64,000 nucleotides of DNA from assembly GCF_018991925.1 (NCBI RefSeq), contig NW_024755055.1:1250422-1314421 (forward strand), given 5' to 3'. Origin of the DNA: Homarus americanus (Eukaryota; Arthropoda; Malacostraca; Decapoda; Nephropidae). Numbering within the stretch: the first letter of the stretch is position 1; the number at the start of each line of letters is the position of its first letter. Position numbers and translations under genes: made by a program. The notes beneath the pieces were generated by a model. It saw only the letters and a list, made by a program, of their open reading frames with translations. It made no database searches and was not told the origin of the DNA. Positions 22,263 through 33,027 of this stretch are shown here, piece after piece.

Positions 22263-22412
22263 CCAGGGGTGTGGGGGGTGAGGGTGTGTGGGGTGTGGGG
22301 AAGGGGGGGGGGTTTGGGGTGTGGGGCGGGGGTGGGGTGTGTGGGGGTGAGGGTGTGTGGCGGGGGGTTGAGGGTGTGTGGGTGTGGGGGGGTTGAGGGT
22401 GTGGGGGTGTTA
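22263..22412. repeat. G-rich minisatellite GTGTGGGGTGTGG
   Basis: GGTGTGGGGGTTGAGG-type units of about 20 bp. Confidence 0.88.
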
Positions 22413-22553
22413 TATTATTATTATTATTTTCGTATTATTATAGTTATTATTATTATTATTATAGTTATTTTATTATTATGTTATTATTATTATTATAGTT
22501 ATTATTATTATTTATTATTATTATTATTATTATTTATTATTATTATTTATTCT
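22413..22553. repeat. (ATT)n microsatellite
   Basis: ATT triplets with short interruptions (ATAGTTATT). Confidence 0.95.
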
Positions 22554-22753
22554 TTACCGTCTCCATAAAGTACACAGCAGAGTTTTAAATTACTTTTTCT
22601 ACAAATTACATTAATAATTCATTTTATGCAAATTACATTCACCATATGCAAATTATATTAGTTGTTCATGATATGCAAAGTACTTTAACACTTCATTATA
22701 CCAAAAATATATATTAATAATTGGTTAAATATACTGATTATTAGGTTGGTTTA

Positions 22754-22785
<32 letters not shown>

Positions 22786-22980
22786 CAACAACAACAAAAG
22801 CAACAACAAATAAAATAACAATAAATATGCGAATTACACTCATATTAAATTCAGGTAAATTAATTGATTTTTTTTAATTATAATTATTAAGATTTACTTT
22901 TGTTAAATTAAGTACAGTTACGGATGTTATGTTAAATGTCTCAAGTTAACTGTTTAATGTTGTCAAGGAAAGCTGGGGAG
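22554..22980. repeat. AT-rich DNA with ATGCAAAT copies and (AAT)n
   Basis: ATGCAAAT occurs near 22627 and 22647, with ATGCAAAG near 22673. (AAT)n/(AAC)n lies at 22757-22815. The remainder is unique AT-rich sequence. Confidence 0.7.
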
Positions 22981-23645
22981 ATCCTTATAATGACCTGTCT
23001 CTGGGGAGGGTACTGGGGTGAGAGGGAGGTGGGGAGGGTACTGGGGTGGGGGGGAGGGTACTGGGGTGGGAGGGGAGGTACTGGGGTGAGAGGGAGGGTA
23101 CTGGGGTGAGGGGCAGGTGGGGAGGGTCTGGGGTGGGAGGAGGTGGGGGGGGGTGGGAGGGAGGGTACTGGGGTGGGAGGGAGGGTGCTGGGGTGAGGGA
23201 GGTGGGGAGGGTACTGGGGTGGGAGGGAGGTGGGGGGAGGGTACTGGGGTGGGAGGGAGGGTACTGGGGTGAGAGGGAGGTGGGAGGTACTGGGGTGGGA
23301 GGGGTGGGGACTGGGGTGGGAGGGTACTGGGGTGAGAGGGGAGGTGGGGGGGAGGGTACTGGGGTGGGAGGGGAGGGTACTGGGGTGAGAGGGGGTGGGG
23401 AGGGTACTGGGGTGGGAGGGAGGTGGGGAGGAGGGTACTGGGGTGAGAGGGGGAGGTGGGGGAGGGTGCTGGGGTGGGAGGAGGTACTGGGGTGAGAGGG
23501 GGAGGTGGGGAGGGTACTGGGGTGAGAGGGGAGGTGGGGGAGGGCTGGGGTGGGGGGGGAGGGCTGGGGTGGGGGAGGTGGGGAGGGAGGTTACTGGGGT
23601 GGGGGGAGTGAGGAGGGGTGAAGTGGGGAGTATTGGGGTGGGAGT
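22981..23645. repeat. G-rich minisatellite GGTACTGGGGTG
   Basis: About 30 units of 18-24 bp combining GGAGGGTACTGGGGTG with GAGAGGGAGGTGG. The minus strand is pyrimidine-rich and stays open for 361 codons as Pro/Ser-rich sequence, an artefact. Confidence 0.95.
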
Positions 23646-23892
23646 GGGTAGAGCTGGGAAGGGGAGAAGAAAAAGGCCGTGGGGGTTGGGGGTGGGGACT
23701 AGGGAGGAGAAGGGAGAGAGACCTAGGAGAGTGAGAAAGAAGAGGGGAGAACGGTAGGGTGAGGAGGGAGAGGGTGGGGAGAAGGGAGAAGGAGAAGGGG
23801 AAGAAGGGAGGGTGAGGGAGAAGGAGGGTGAGGGGAGAGAAGGAGGGTGAGGAGAGGGTGAGGGGAGAAGGGTGAGGGGGAGAAGGGAGAAA
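23646..23892. repeat. Purine-rich GGGAGAAGG tract
   Basis: AGGGTGAGGGGAGAAGG-like degenerate repeats. The next 170 bases are unique. Confidence 0.8.
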
Positions 23893-24069
23893 ACTAGATC
23901 ACCGGAAATTGTAGTGGTAAGATAATGAGTCCTTGAAGAACCTGTCTGGGGTGGGGAGCTTCCTCTTGACACCTGGCCCACCCACCCACCCCACCTGGAC
24001 ACCCCTGGCCCACCCACCTGGCCCACCCCACCTGAACTACACCACCACTTATTATTTCATCTGCTTCTC

Positions 24070-24092
24070 TTTTTTTTTTTTTTTTTTTTTTT
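24070..24092. repeat. Poly(T) tract followed by TTCTTCAG
   Basis: A T run of more than 20 bases ends in a good acceptor-like sequence, but stops occur in all three frames just after it and no donor follows. Confidence 0.85.
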
Positions 24093-24307
24093 CTTCAGCT
24101 CAGTAACAAAGCACAAAGGATAATCTGATGAATGAGAGATGAAGGCTAACGAAGAGGAGAGAAGGATTAACCCGAGAAACACAGACACAAATAAGCAGTA
24201 ATCCGATAAACAGAGATAGGATAGTTACCCCGTCAATAGTGAAACAGAAAACGGGATGTGGCGGGGTGTGGAAGGGGAGTCTTAGAGAAATTTATCTGTG
24301 GAGCGAT

Positions 24308-24370
24308 AGACAGACAGATAGATAGACAGACACACAGACATACAGACAGACAGACAGACAGACAGACACA
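24308..24370. repeat. (GACA)n microsatellite
   Basis: GACA with GATA and CACA variants. Confidence 0.93.
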
Positions 24371-24904
24371 GGTATTCAGGTAAAATCGTCATTAAATTTT
24401 TCACCTTATGGTAACAGACAGCCTTAAAGAACTTGATGTTAATTTACAATATCTAGGTAACTCATTAAAGGTGTCACAGGTTAATTAGTATTACCTGGAT
24501 ACTTAGCAGGTTAATTAATACTACCTGGATAATTAGCAGGTAGGTGAGAGGGTTAATTATTGAAATGGACTTGACGTGATGAGCTGGATGAAGGGTGAGG
24601 GAAAGGTGTCCGTTAGCGTCTGTTAGTGTCCGTTCGCGTCCGTTAGCGTCCGTTAGTGTCTGTTTATTAGTATCTGTGAGTATATGTTAGTATCTTTTAG
24701 AATCTGTAAGGCCAAGAGACCTAATCTCCATCACCCCACACACGGTAAAGATGGTGTAGAGTTAATGATATGCAAATCCCATAATGGCGCGCCAGAAATA
24801 GTCGACTAGTTCTTTAGTTTTGGCGTTGAAAGGTTTATAATTTATTCTTGGTGAAATTTTGTTGAAGGAAAAAGTGCTTTGGTGTTTGTGAACATTTGAA
24901 ATGT
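24371..24904. repeat. Unique DNA with short GTCCGTTAGC array
   Basis: TTAATTA-rich unique sequence with two ~35-bp duplicates (24480-24545, ACCTGGATA-TTAGCAGG), then GTCCGTTAGC/GTCTGTTAGT decamers at 24608-24695. Confidence 0.75.
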
Positions 24905-25075
24905 TTGTGTGTGGTGGTGGTGGTTTGTGGTGGTGGTGGTGAGTGTGGTGGGGTGGTGGTTGTGTGGTGAATGGTGGTGGTGGTGGGGTGGTAAGTATGT
25001 AGTGGTGGTTGTGGTAGGGGTGGTAAATAAGTGGTAGTGGGGTGTGTAGTAGTGGTAGTGGTGGTAGGGGTTGTT
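24905..25075. repeat. GGT-rich microsatellite
   Basis: GTGGTGGTGG-type triplets. Confidence 0.92.
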
Positions 25076-25732
25076 TATTAATGTAGTTCCACCGATGGAC
25101 ACCAGAGGGCCAGACGCATCTCAAACCTCTGTTGTTTTGAGTCTCATGAAAACTCAAAATAAACTGTTGTATTTTGTTGTAGATGCGTATGTTAGCTCTA
25201 TCGATGCTGTACATGACTGACTGGCTGGCTGATTGACTGACTGACTGACTGACTGACTGAACCGCTGAGAATTTGTTAAGCGTGTGTTCAGATTGGTTTT
25301 AAATTATCATAAGTCACGCGTTTCCTTGGAGTTATCGATTCTCCCTTCATCTGTTTCAAATCACCATAATTCACACGTTCCTTGGAGCTATTAAATTCCT
25401 CTTCACTTATTTATAACTCCAATATCATCCAATTTAATAAAAAAAAACACTGAATTTGATACCAGAACAGTTAATTACACTCACACACACACAGACACTG
25501 GTAGATTAGATTCCCCGCGCTTTTGGAAATTCGCCTTGATAAATATTGGAACCGATAATATTGGAACGAGTTTTAATATTTAAGAGAACATATTATACCC
25601 GCTGGAGTTTGAGTCTGGTGTATTTGTTGATAAATATTGTAGGAAATTTATTAACTCGAGTGTATCAGTGTTAATGAATTTATTTATTTAGAAGTTTATT
25701 ATAATTGATAGACGGTTAATTATTATATTTTT
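25076..25732. other. Unique AT-rich DNA with (TGAC)n
   Basis: (GACT)n at 25226-25260. A ~50-bp block (AAATTATCATAAGTCACGCG / AAATCACCATAATTCACACG) is repeated near 25300 and 25360. No gene seen. Confidence 0.6.
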
Positions 25733-25880
25733 GGAGGAGGAGGATTAGGAGGTGATTGGAGGAAGAAGAGGAGGGGGATTGGGAGGTGATTGGAGGAAGG
25801 GAGGAGGGGGATTGGGAGGTGATTGGAGGAAGAAGAGGAGGGGGATTGGGAGGTGATTGGAGGAAGGGAGGAGGGATTTG
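25733..25880. repeat. Minisatellite GGAGGTGATTGGAGGAAG
   Basis: Four to five units of about 32-36 bp; each contains ATTGGGAGGTGATTGG. Confidence 0.92.
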
Positions 25881-26500
25881 GAGAGTTGACTGAAAGGAAG
25901 ACAGATTATACCTGATTGTAGCCTTGAAGATTAGATCTGATTGGCTGAGAAGTTATTGCGCAAAGCTGATTGGCCAACGAGAGATTGACAGACCGTGGGA
26001 ATTTCTGTACTTATTCGAGATTTAAGAGAACGTCCGTGATTTGGCTGTAATTTACTGGCCGTGATTGTCCTTGTTATGTTAGCGTCCGTGGTATATCCGT
26101 GACCGTAGGAGGCTCGTCCGTGTTTGATCTTTATTGTGGTATGTGTTTTTGTCCGTTCGTTTGTCCGTGGTTTGGATATGTGCTTCGGCCGTAGTATATA
26201 TGTGGATATTCATGTTATGTGTCTATCTTGTCCGTAGAATAGGGGGTATATAACACATACTTAACCTCGTCCGTAGCATGAATGAAGTCCGTCCGTGGCA
26301 TAAGAGTATAACACAGTATTCGGCCTGTCCATACGTTAAGTTTAGCCCGTTTGTATGTGTGGACCGTCCGTGGCGTGTGTGTGGGGCGTCCGTGGCATGG
26401 GAGTGTGGTAGGTCCGTGGCAGCTGGGGGCGCGTGTACGTGTTAGTAGAGCATGACAAAGAGAGAAAGTTGCTTCATAGTTCACAAACATCCCAGACGGT
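25881..26500. repeat. Degenerate GTCCGTGG repeats in unique DNA
   Basis: From about 26030 to 26430 the motif CCGTGG/CCGTAG/CCGTTC recurs every 15-30 bp. Two CTGATTGG CCAAT-type sites lie at 25939 and 25970. Confidence 0.65.
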
Positions 26501-26523
26501 GTGTGTGTGTGTGTCTGTCTGTC

Positions 26524-26650
26524 TCATTTTTCTCCCTAGATTCTCATTTTCCTCCCTAGATTCTCATTTTCCTCCCTAGATTCTCAGTTTCTTCCCTAGA
26601 TTCTCAGTTTCCTCCCTAGATTCACTCATTTTCCTCCCCAAATTCTCTCT
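26524..26650. repeat. Minisatellite TTCTCATTTTCCTCCCTAGA
   Basis: Six 20-bp units. Each ends in CCTCCCTAG, an acceptor-like string, but nothing codes after them. Confidence 0.95.
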
Positions 26651-26782
26651 CATTTTCCGGTTTAATTTGGCAGGGAAATTTCCGGCTGATTGTTGCCTCA
26701 TGACGACTGCAGAACGGGATTCAACTTGAGGAGATTAGCTAAGTTGGCTGATGTTAGGCTCTTGAGTTAAAGATATTACCTT

Positions 26783-26839
<57 letters not shown>

Positions 26840-26904
26840 AAATGGAGGGAAAGAAAGAAAGTGGTCATGATAGTGAGAGAAAGGAGAGAGAGAGAGAGAG
26901 GGAA
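26783..26904. repeat. (GA)n microsatellites
   Basis: Perfect GA run 26783-26836 and a shorter one near 26883-26901. Confidence 0.95.
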
Positions 26905-27120
26905 TGACCTTTAAACTTGGAATCGGTAGGAACGGTCAATGAACTTGGAATCGGTAGGAATGGCCTTTAAACTTGGAATCGGTAGGAATGGCCTTTAAAC
27001 TTGGATCGGTAGGAATGGCCTTTAAACTTGAATCGGTAGGAATGGCCTTTAAACTTGGAATCGATAGGAATAGCCTTTAAACTTGGAATCGGTAGGAATG
27101 GTCAATGAACTTGGAATCGG
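26905..27120. repeat. 28-bp minisatellite GGAATCGGTAGGAATGG
   Basis: About eight copies containing CTTGGAATCGGTAGGAATGG then CCTTTAAA; two copies carry TCAATGAA instead. Confidence 0.95.
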
Positions 27121-27159
27121 TGGAACGACTCAGGAACTTAAAGCTGGTCGGAATTCGGT

Positions 27160-27425
27160 GTCTGAGGAATGGTCCTTGAACCCTACTGAGGTCGACGGGG
27201 TGGGGGAGAGAGCTGAGGGTGAGGGAGAGATGAGGGGGAGAGGTGACGGGGAGAGGAGGGGTAATGTTGGGAGAGGTGAGGGAATGGGGGGAGAAGGAGT
27301 AAACCAGAGTGGTGGAGGTAGTCTCTGTGTGGTGGTAGTGATGGTGTTGGTGATAGTGGTGATGGTGTTGGCAATGGGGTTTAATAATGGTGTTATGGTG
27401 ATGGTGATAGATGGTGAGTAGTGGT
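27160..27425. repeat. GAGGTGAGGG and GGTGATG repeats
   Basis: Purine-rich GGGGAGAGGTGA units to about 27310, then GTGGTGATGGTGTT units. Confidence 0.8.
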
Positions 27426-27548
27426 GATGATAGCGGCCTCCAACAACTTCATTACCTCACAATACTCACTGAGAAACTATGAGGAGGAGGTTAAAGACTC
27501 ATAAAGACTCATTAATAAGCTGGAGTCTTTAGAGATAGCTTATAACTC

Positions 27549-27730
27549 CTACTCTCTCTCTCTCTCTCTCTCCCACCTCTCTCTCTCTCCCACCTCTCTC
27601 TCCACCACCTCTCTCTCCACCACCCCTCTCTCCACCACCCTCCTCTCTCTCCTTCTTCTCTCCTTCCCAACCCCTCTCTCTCTCAGGTCAGGTCAGGTCA
27701 GGTCAGGTCAGGTCAGGTTAGGTTAGGTTT
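27549..27730. repeat. CT-rich tract then TCAGG/TTAGG pentamers
   Basis: CTCTCTCCACCACC units (27549-27684), then GGTCAGGTCAGG passing into GGTTAGGTTAGG (27685-27730). It shows direct conversion between the TCAGG and TTAGG pentamers. Confidence 0.9.
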
Positions 27731-27960
27731 TCCACCACTGTTGTCAAGGCTCTCGTATGGTTGGCCTGCATCTCTTCTGCCAACATCTGGACTCTAGCCA
27801 ACATCGCCTCACCTCTCTGTTTAAATGTTAAATTATTACCCCGGTCTTTAGGGGAAAATTGTGAAAAAGCTTAAAATACGCTTCTGTTTTGGGGGAAAAT
27901 TGTAAAAAGCTTAAAATTATGTCTGTGTCTGTAATGAATTAAAAATCCTCAAAATTATTA
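27731..27960. other. Unique spacer
   Basis: Nothing recognised; contains two GGGGAAAATTGT(A/G)AAAA copies. Confidence 0.5.
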
Positions 27961-28205
27961 AAAGGTAATATCCCCTAAAAGTCCAAAATTTCCCCTAAAA
28001 GTAAAGAAGTTCGAAATTTTCCCTAAAATGGTCATAATTCCTCCTTTAAAGTCCAAAATTCCCCCTAAAAGTCCAAAAGTCCCCTAAAGTCCAAAATTCC
28101 CCCTAAAAGTCCAAAAGTCCCCCTAAAAGTCCAAAAGTACCCCTAAAAGTCCAAAAGTACCCCTAAAAGTCCAAATTTTCCTAAAAAGTAAACCTGAAAA
28201 GTCCA
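27961..28205. repeat. Minisatellite CCCCTAAAAGTCCAAAAGT
   Basis: About 12 units of 18-20 bp with AAAATT/AAAAGT/AAAGTAC variants. Confidence 0.93.
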
Positions 28206-28570
28206 GAAAGACCCACACAGATAAACACCTTACCTTTACCTGAGCTCATTAATGACCACCAGGTAAAGTGACTTGTTCCGGGTCACGTCCACCTCTCATT
28301 AGCTCACCTACGTCCTCTGCTAATTAACTCACCTACGCCCATATTAATTACCTCATTACCTGGTGGGGAGTTATTGATTAGTTCTCACACCTATATATGT
28401 CTTATCACCTGACTGAAGTACTAATTGGCTCACTGCCTAATTGGGATACTAATTAGCTCACCATCTGACTGGAGATGTAATTAACTCACCTGACTTAAAT
28501 ACTAATTAACTCACCTGACTGAAACACCAATTAACTCACCTGACTGAAACACCAATTAACTCACCTGTAG
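28206..28570. repeat. TTAACTCACCTGACTGAAAC repeats
   Basis: Degenerate TAATTA-CTCACCT units over the whole interval, becoming regular (~26-29 bp) at 28470-28570. Confidence 0.8.
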
Positions 28571-29180
28571 ATAAATTTCAAAGGTTAGTTAAATAGACAA
28601 TGACGATATTTACAACTTTATCTAAGAATAGAGTAGAGGATAGTTAGTTACCTTTCAATGGATAGAGGAAGCGATAGCGATAGATACGATAACGAAGGCT
28701 TTGCGAGGTCTTTGGAGAATGCGAGGTAAAGAGTTATTGGAGATTACGAGGTCGTTTGCGATATCTCTCTCTCTCTCGTGAGTCGACAACGTGAGCTGGA
28801 TGTAATAATTTTCCGGTGTGGTGATGAGGGTGCGCGTCTGATATCGGCAGGGGGTGGAGGGGGTGGGGGCGGGTGTTTTAAGGGGGGGTGGAGAGGAGAG
28901 AAGGAGGGGGGGAGGAGAGAAGGAAGAAGGAGGGGGGTGAGTGAGACAGTGACAAACGAGTGTCGTGATTAGATTAAGCTACATCACATTACTCTCTCTT
29001 AAATGCTTTTGTTCTGCCTCTCTCCCACCCCTCCTTGCCTGGTTTTTTTGTCTCCTCCCTCCTTCTTCTTCTACTCTCCTTCCTTCTCCTCTACCCTCTC
29101 CTCTCAGATGACGATCACACATGAATAATGGAAACGGGGGGGGATGGGGGAGAGGAGGAAGAGGAGGTCGATGGGTAGAG
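28571..29180. other. Unique DNA with G-rich patch
   Basis: GCGATAGCGATAGATACGATAACG near 28669; a GGGGTGGGGGCGGG patch at 28850-28945; CT-rich at 29020-29105. No gene seen. Confidence 0.55.
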
Positions 29181-29612
29181 GAGGAGAAGGTGGTGGAGGA
29201 GGGGTCGAGGTGAGGTAGGGGTCAGGTAGGGTAGGAGGTCGTAGGTAGGGTAGGAGGGTCGTAGGTAGAGTAGGAGAGGTCGTAGGTAAGGTAGGAGGGG
29301 TCGTAGGTAGGGTAGGAGGGGTCGTAGGTAGAGTAGAGAGGTCAGAGTAGGAGAGGTCGGTAGAGTAGGAGGTCGTAGGTAGGTAGAAGTCGGGTTGGAG
29401 AAGTCGGGTAGTAGAAGTCGTAGGTAGGTAAGAGGGGTCGGGTGGTAGAGTAGGAGAGGTCGTAAAGGTAGGAGGGTCGTAGGTAGGGTAGGAGAGGTCG
29501 TAGGTAGAGTAGGAGAGGTCGTAGGTAGGGTAGAAGTCGTGGGTTGTAGAAGTCGTGTTGAGAAGTCGTGGGTAGTAGAAGTCGTAGGTAGGGTAGGAAG
29601 GGGTCGTAGTGA
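29181..29612. repeat. Minisatellite GGTCGTAGGTAGGGTAGGAG
   Basis: About 20 units of 18-23 bp with AGAG/GGGT and AAGTCG variants. Confidence 0.94.
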
Positions 29613-29800
29613 GAGCACGGGTCGTCATGGCAAGGGGAGGGGGCAGGTCGTGCTGTTTGAGAATCCCCTGGAATTAGTTTCAAGAGCCGAGCGAAAAGTC
29701 GGATTAGAATTTGTTTTTTGTTTTAATTAATTTGTGGAAAAAATATCTCCTATGCCTGACGTTTGATGCTTTAATTAATTAGATTATTATTATTATTATT

Positions 29801-29836
<36 letters not shown>

Positions 29837-29939
29837 ATTTGTTTAGTGTTGTTGTTATTGTTGTTTTGTTGCTGTTGTTTCTATGTTAAGTTCTTATTAA
29901 TAAATTTTCATTATGCTAAAACGATGATGATGATGGGGG
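29613..29939. repeat. Unique DNA with (ATT)/(GTT)n
   Basis: ATT run 29787-29804 followed by GTT run to 29836 and further GTT copies to 29880. Confidence 0.8.
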
Positions 29940-29999
29940 TGACAGACAGACAGACAGACAGACATAGACAGACAGACAGACATAGACAGACAGACAGAC

Positions 30000-30064
<65 letters not shown>
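29940..30064. repeat. (GACA)n/(TAGACA) microsatellite
   Basis: GACA tetramers broken by TAGACA at 29963, 29983, 30000 and 30030. Confidence 0.96.
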
Positions 30065-30065
<1 letters not shown>

Positions 30066-30317
30066 CAAGGTCCTAACCCTCCCCTCCAATACAATATTTT
30101 TCACCCTTCCTAATACACACGTAACACTAATGACCAATTAAGGTGAGTTAATTAGTTTACTAAATAGTTTACAACCAATTTTTGTAACCTATTTATTGTT
30201 TACTTTGATGATTAATGTACAAGTAATGATAAAAATGATTTAGTGTTTTATCTAGCATTTAATACGACATAATACATAATATTTGTTTAATTAGTTGATA
30301 TAAAAAGGACCTCCCTC
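30065..30317. other. AT-rich unique spacer
   Basis: Nothing recognised. Confidence 0.5.
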
Positions 30318-30415
30318 TGTTCCTCTGTTCATCTGTTCCTCTGTTCATCTGTTCCTCTGTTCATCTGTTCATCTGTTCCTCTGTTCATCTGTTCCAGCCT
30401 CCCTCCCTCTGTTCA
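30318..30415. repeat. Array TGTTCCTCTGTTCATC
   Basis: Six 16-bp copies. Confidence 0.93.
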
Positions 30416-30467
30416 AGAAAGAGGATTTAGTTGTTTTGAAATGCAGGGATCGTCAACCCAGGCATTT

Positions 30468-30468
<1 letters not shown>

Positions 30469-30509
<41 letters not shown>

Positions 30510-30521
30510 TTGGAGGGGGTG

Positions 30522-30580
<59 letters not shown>
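30469..30580. repeat. (GA)n and (GT)n microsatellites
   Basis: GA run 30469-30508, then GT run 30525-30580. Confidence 0.96.
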
Positions 30581-30581
<1 letters not shown>

Positions 30582-30696
30582 AGTCTAAAAACACTCTCTC
30601 TCGTGGTGTTTTCTCGTTTATGAACCAGTATAATCCCTAACATTGTCCCATGCCTAAAGTACCTTAGTGTTCGAGGTACAGTAACAACATCATAAC

Positions 30697-30915
30697 GCCA
30701 GTGTTCCAGTAGTGCCAGTGTTCCAGTAGTGCCAGTGTTCCAGTAGTGCCACACAGGAGTGATTCAATTTTCCACGCTACGGAATGTCAGGTTTCAGTGC
30801 CACTCATCATATCCCGTTCAGAGTCCGGTTCTAGTCCGGTTTTGAGAGTATAGTATCTAGAGCCCCGTTTCCAGAGTCCGGTTTCCAGGGTACGGTTTCC
30901 AGGGTACGGTTTCCA
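30697..30915. repeat. Two short arrays
   Basis: CCAGTGTTCCAGTAGTG (17 bp, three copies, 30697-30752), then GTCCGGTTTCCAGAG/GTACGGTTTCCAGG (16-17 bp, about seven copies, 30818-30915). Confidence 0.9.
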
Positions 30916-31194
30916 GTGTGCCGAAAGTACCTACACCACGTGACGGTACAGAACACACAATCAATCTCACCCACCAGTCAGCTTTACATACTGCTGGGGC
31001 GGGGGAGAGGAGGAGGGAGGGTGGGGAGGAGGAGGAGGGAGGGAGGGTGGGGTAGAGAGGAAGGGGAGGTGGGTAGAGAGGAGGGAGGGCCTGGTTTTGG
31101 GTCTCCTCCCTCCTACCTCTGCCCCCCAGGCCCGGCGAGAGTGTCACAGTTGGCACTGATCCAAAGTTGGGATGGCACCAGGCACTATCCTCAC
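30916..31194. other. Unique DNA with G-rich patch and acceptor-like site
   Basis: GGAGG-rich 31001-31095. At 31109-31129 an excellent pyrimidine tract ends in CCCCCCAG. The following 70 bases are open in two frames, but no good donor follows before the next repeat. Confidence 0.4.
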
Positions 31195-31428
31195 ACACAT
31201 TCACACACGCTGTCACACTCAGAGACACGCTACAGTCAAACACACGCTGTCACACTCAGAGACACGCGTCAAGTCAAACACACGCGTCAGCAAACACGCT
31301 TCAAACACGCGTCCAGACACCCGATCAAACCTGTCAGAGACACGCCGTCACACTCAAACACACGCCGTCACAGTCAAACACACGCCGTCACACTCAAACA
31401 CGCCGTCACACTCAAACACACACAAAAA
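31195..31428. repeat. Minisatellite CACACGCCGTCACACTCAAA
   Basis: About 12 units of 17-20 bp with ACGCTGTCACACTCAGAG and ACGCGTCAAGTC variants. Confidence 0.93.
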
Positions 31429-31539
31429 ACTTTCATTAAATGTTGTTCGCGGGAGGAGAGTCTTCCAGCGGCGGCAGAGGTATTAAGCGGTACTAAATGG
31501 TTTTATGCCGACGTTTACACTGATTCCTCTTTGACTCCC

Positions 31540-31686
31540 TTCCTTCCCTGCCCTTCCTTCCTGCCTCCTTCCTTCCTTCCTTCCTTCCCGCTCCCTTCCC
31601 TGCCCCTCCTCCCCTCCCCTTCCTTCCCCTGCCCCCTTCCTTCCCTGCTCCCTTCCTTCCCTCCCTTCCTTCCCTTCCTTCCCTCA
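31540..31686. repeat. (TTCC)/(CCCT) pyrimidine tract
   Basis: TTCC and CCCTGCCC repeats. It supplies the pyrimidine tract of the candidate exon that follows. Confidence 0.93.
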
Positions 31687-31703
31687 ATTGCCTTTTTTTG
31701 TAG

Positions 31704-31775
31704 AGATAGAGAAGGTAGAAGATTAGAGGTAGAAGAGGAAAATTATAGTTGGAAATTGAAGAAGTTTAGGAGGAG
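31704..31775 (+). CDS. Candidate internal exon (72 bp, phase 2-2)
   Basis: Preceded by CCTTTTTTTGTAG with a long upstream pyrimidine tract and followed by GTAGGA. In phase 2 it reads open as DREGRRLEVEEENYSWKLKK then FRR and two bases, a charged, helix-like peptide. Both phases match the end of the 17523-17882 exon and the presumed shared downstream exon, and the length is a multiple of three. The peptide is short and its DNA purine-rich, so a chance fit is quite possible. Confidence 0.3.
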
Positions 31776-32040
31776 GTAGGAGAGGCCAGTGACTTGCTGT
31801 GGGTTTGCTGAGCTAATAGTGTCTAGGGTTGTGTCATGGGTTAGTTATTGTCGTGTGTTGCTGCTGGTTGATGGGTTTTATTCTCAGGTCTCTATGTATC
31901 TCGGCTGTGGTTCTGGTGAAGGGGTATCTTTCACCTGTGACGGACCTCAGGGCTTTATTTTTGGACCACCTGTAGTTTCTCAGCTCTCTTGCTTTTCTTT
32001 CCTGGTGCTGACATGATGGGAGTAACCTGTCGTGGATATA
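31776..32040. other. Unique island, nothing recognised
   Basis: About 260 bases free of repeats, open in one plus frame (ending LSCFSFLVLT), with an acceptor-like TTTTATTCTCAG near 31886. No donor of quality was found, so it is not called as an exon. Confidence 0.35.
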
Positions 32041-32275
32041 TGCAGGCCCTTCCCCCCGCCTCTTCTATCCTACCCCTACCTCCCTACCCTGCTCTCCTCC
32101 TCCCTTCTCCTGCCCCCTTCTTCCCTCTCTCACACCCTTTCCCTCCCTCTTCCTCACCTTCTTCCTCCATCCATCCCCTACCCCTACCTCCATCACTCAT
32201 CTCCCTACCTCCCTCACCCTCACCCCCTACCCTCACCCCTATCCTCCCCTACCCCCTCCCTTCTCCCCAAAGGAA
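32041..32275. repeat. C/T-rich CCCTACC tract
   Basis: CTACCTCCCTACCCT-like degenerate repeats. Confidence 0.85.
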
Positions 32276-32316
32276 CTGACTCGAGTGATAGATTGTGTTT
32301 GTAAGTTAGTGAAGGC

Positions 32317-32317
<1 letters not shown>

Positions 32318-32385
<68 letters not shown>
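32318..32385. repeat. (GT)n microsatellite
   Basis: Perfect run. Confidence 0.97.
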
Positions 32386-32386
<1 letters not shown>

Positions 32387-32514
32387 GCTGGTGTGACGGT
32401 GGTATTATGTGTCTCAGTAACTGGTATTAGGACTCTGACGGGTATTATGATATTTATTTACTGGTATAATGCCTCTCTCGTCATTATTTCATTAATTTTC
32501 ATTGACTGGGGCTA

Positions 32515-32515
<1 letters not shown>

Positions 32516-32548
<33 letters not shown>

Positions 32549-32782
32549 CTGGTCATTATATCATTGGCTCTCAGTGACAGGGAGGTGACAGTCAGTACCT
32601 GGCTGTTAGGGTGTCGCAACAGGTAGTTGATTAATGTCTGTCCAGGTAACATCGTCTGTCTCTCCTGTCCTATATTCTGATGGACGGGAGAGGGATGGGT
32701 GGGGATGGGGAGAAGGGGGTTGATAAATTGATGGGGAGGTAATGGTTTAGAGACACACACACACACACACATACACACATAC

Positions 32783-32821
<39 letters not shown>
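32516..32821. repeat. Two (GACA)n tracts around unique DNA
   Basis: GACA at 32516-32543 and 32785-32821, with ACAC at 32754-32781. The 200 bases between are unique. Confidence 0.9.
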
Positions 32822-32899
32822 GGAGATATACTCAAATATATCGTATATAATTCCTGCTATTAATATATGTAATTAACCTGTTGATTTCTTGTTTTATAG

Positions 32900-32936
32900 T
32901 CAGGTGGAGGCAACAGGTGAGGTGGACGACCAATCA
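32900..32936 (+). CDS. Candidate micro-exon (37 bp, phase 2-0)
   Basis: TTTCTTGTTTTATAG precedes it and GTGAGT follows, both near-consensus. In phase 2 it reads QVEATGEVDDQS and ends in phase 0. A second donor (GTGAGG at 32917) lies inside it. It is too short to judge coding potential. Confidence 0.2.
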
Positions 32937-33027
32937 GTGAGTACACCTGTAATATTGTTGTATTACCTGGGATCATTATAAAGAGGTTAATGTTGTGTGT
33001 TACCTGAGATCATTATAAAGGGGTTAA

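Noticed and set aside
22941..24026. 361-codon minus frame, Pro/Ser-rich
   Set aside because: Product of the G-rich GGTACTGGGGTG array.
24070..24160. Exon after poly(T) and TTCTTCAG
   Set aside because: Stops in all three frames within a short distance and no donor.
31130..31200. Exon after the strong CCCCCCAG acceptor
   Set aside because: Two frames open, but no acceptable donor before the CACACGCC array.
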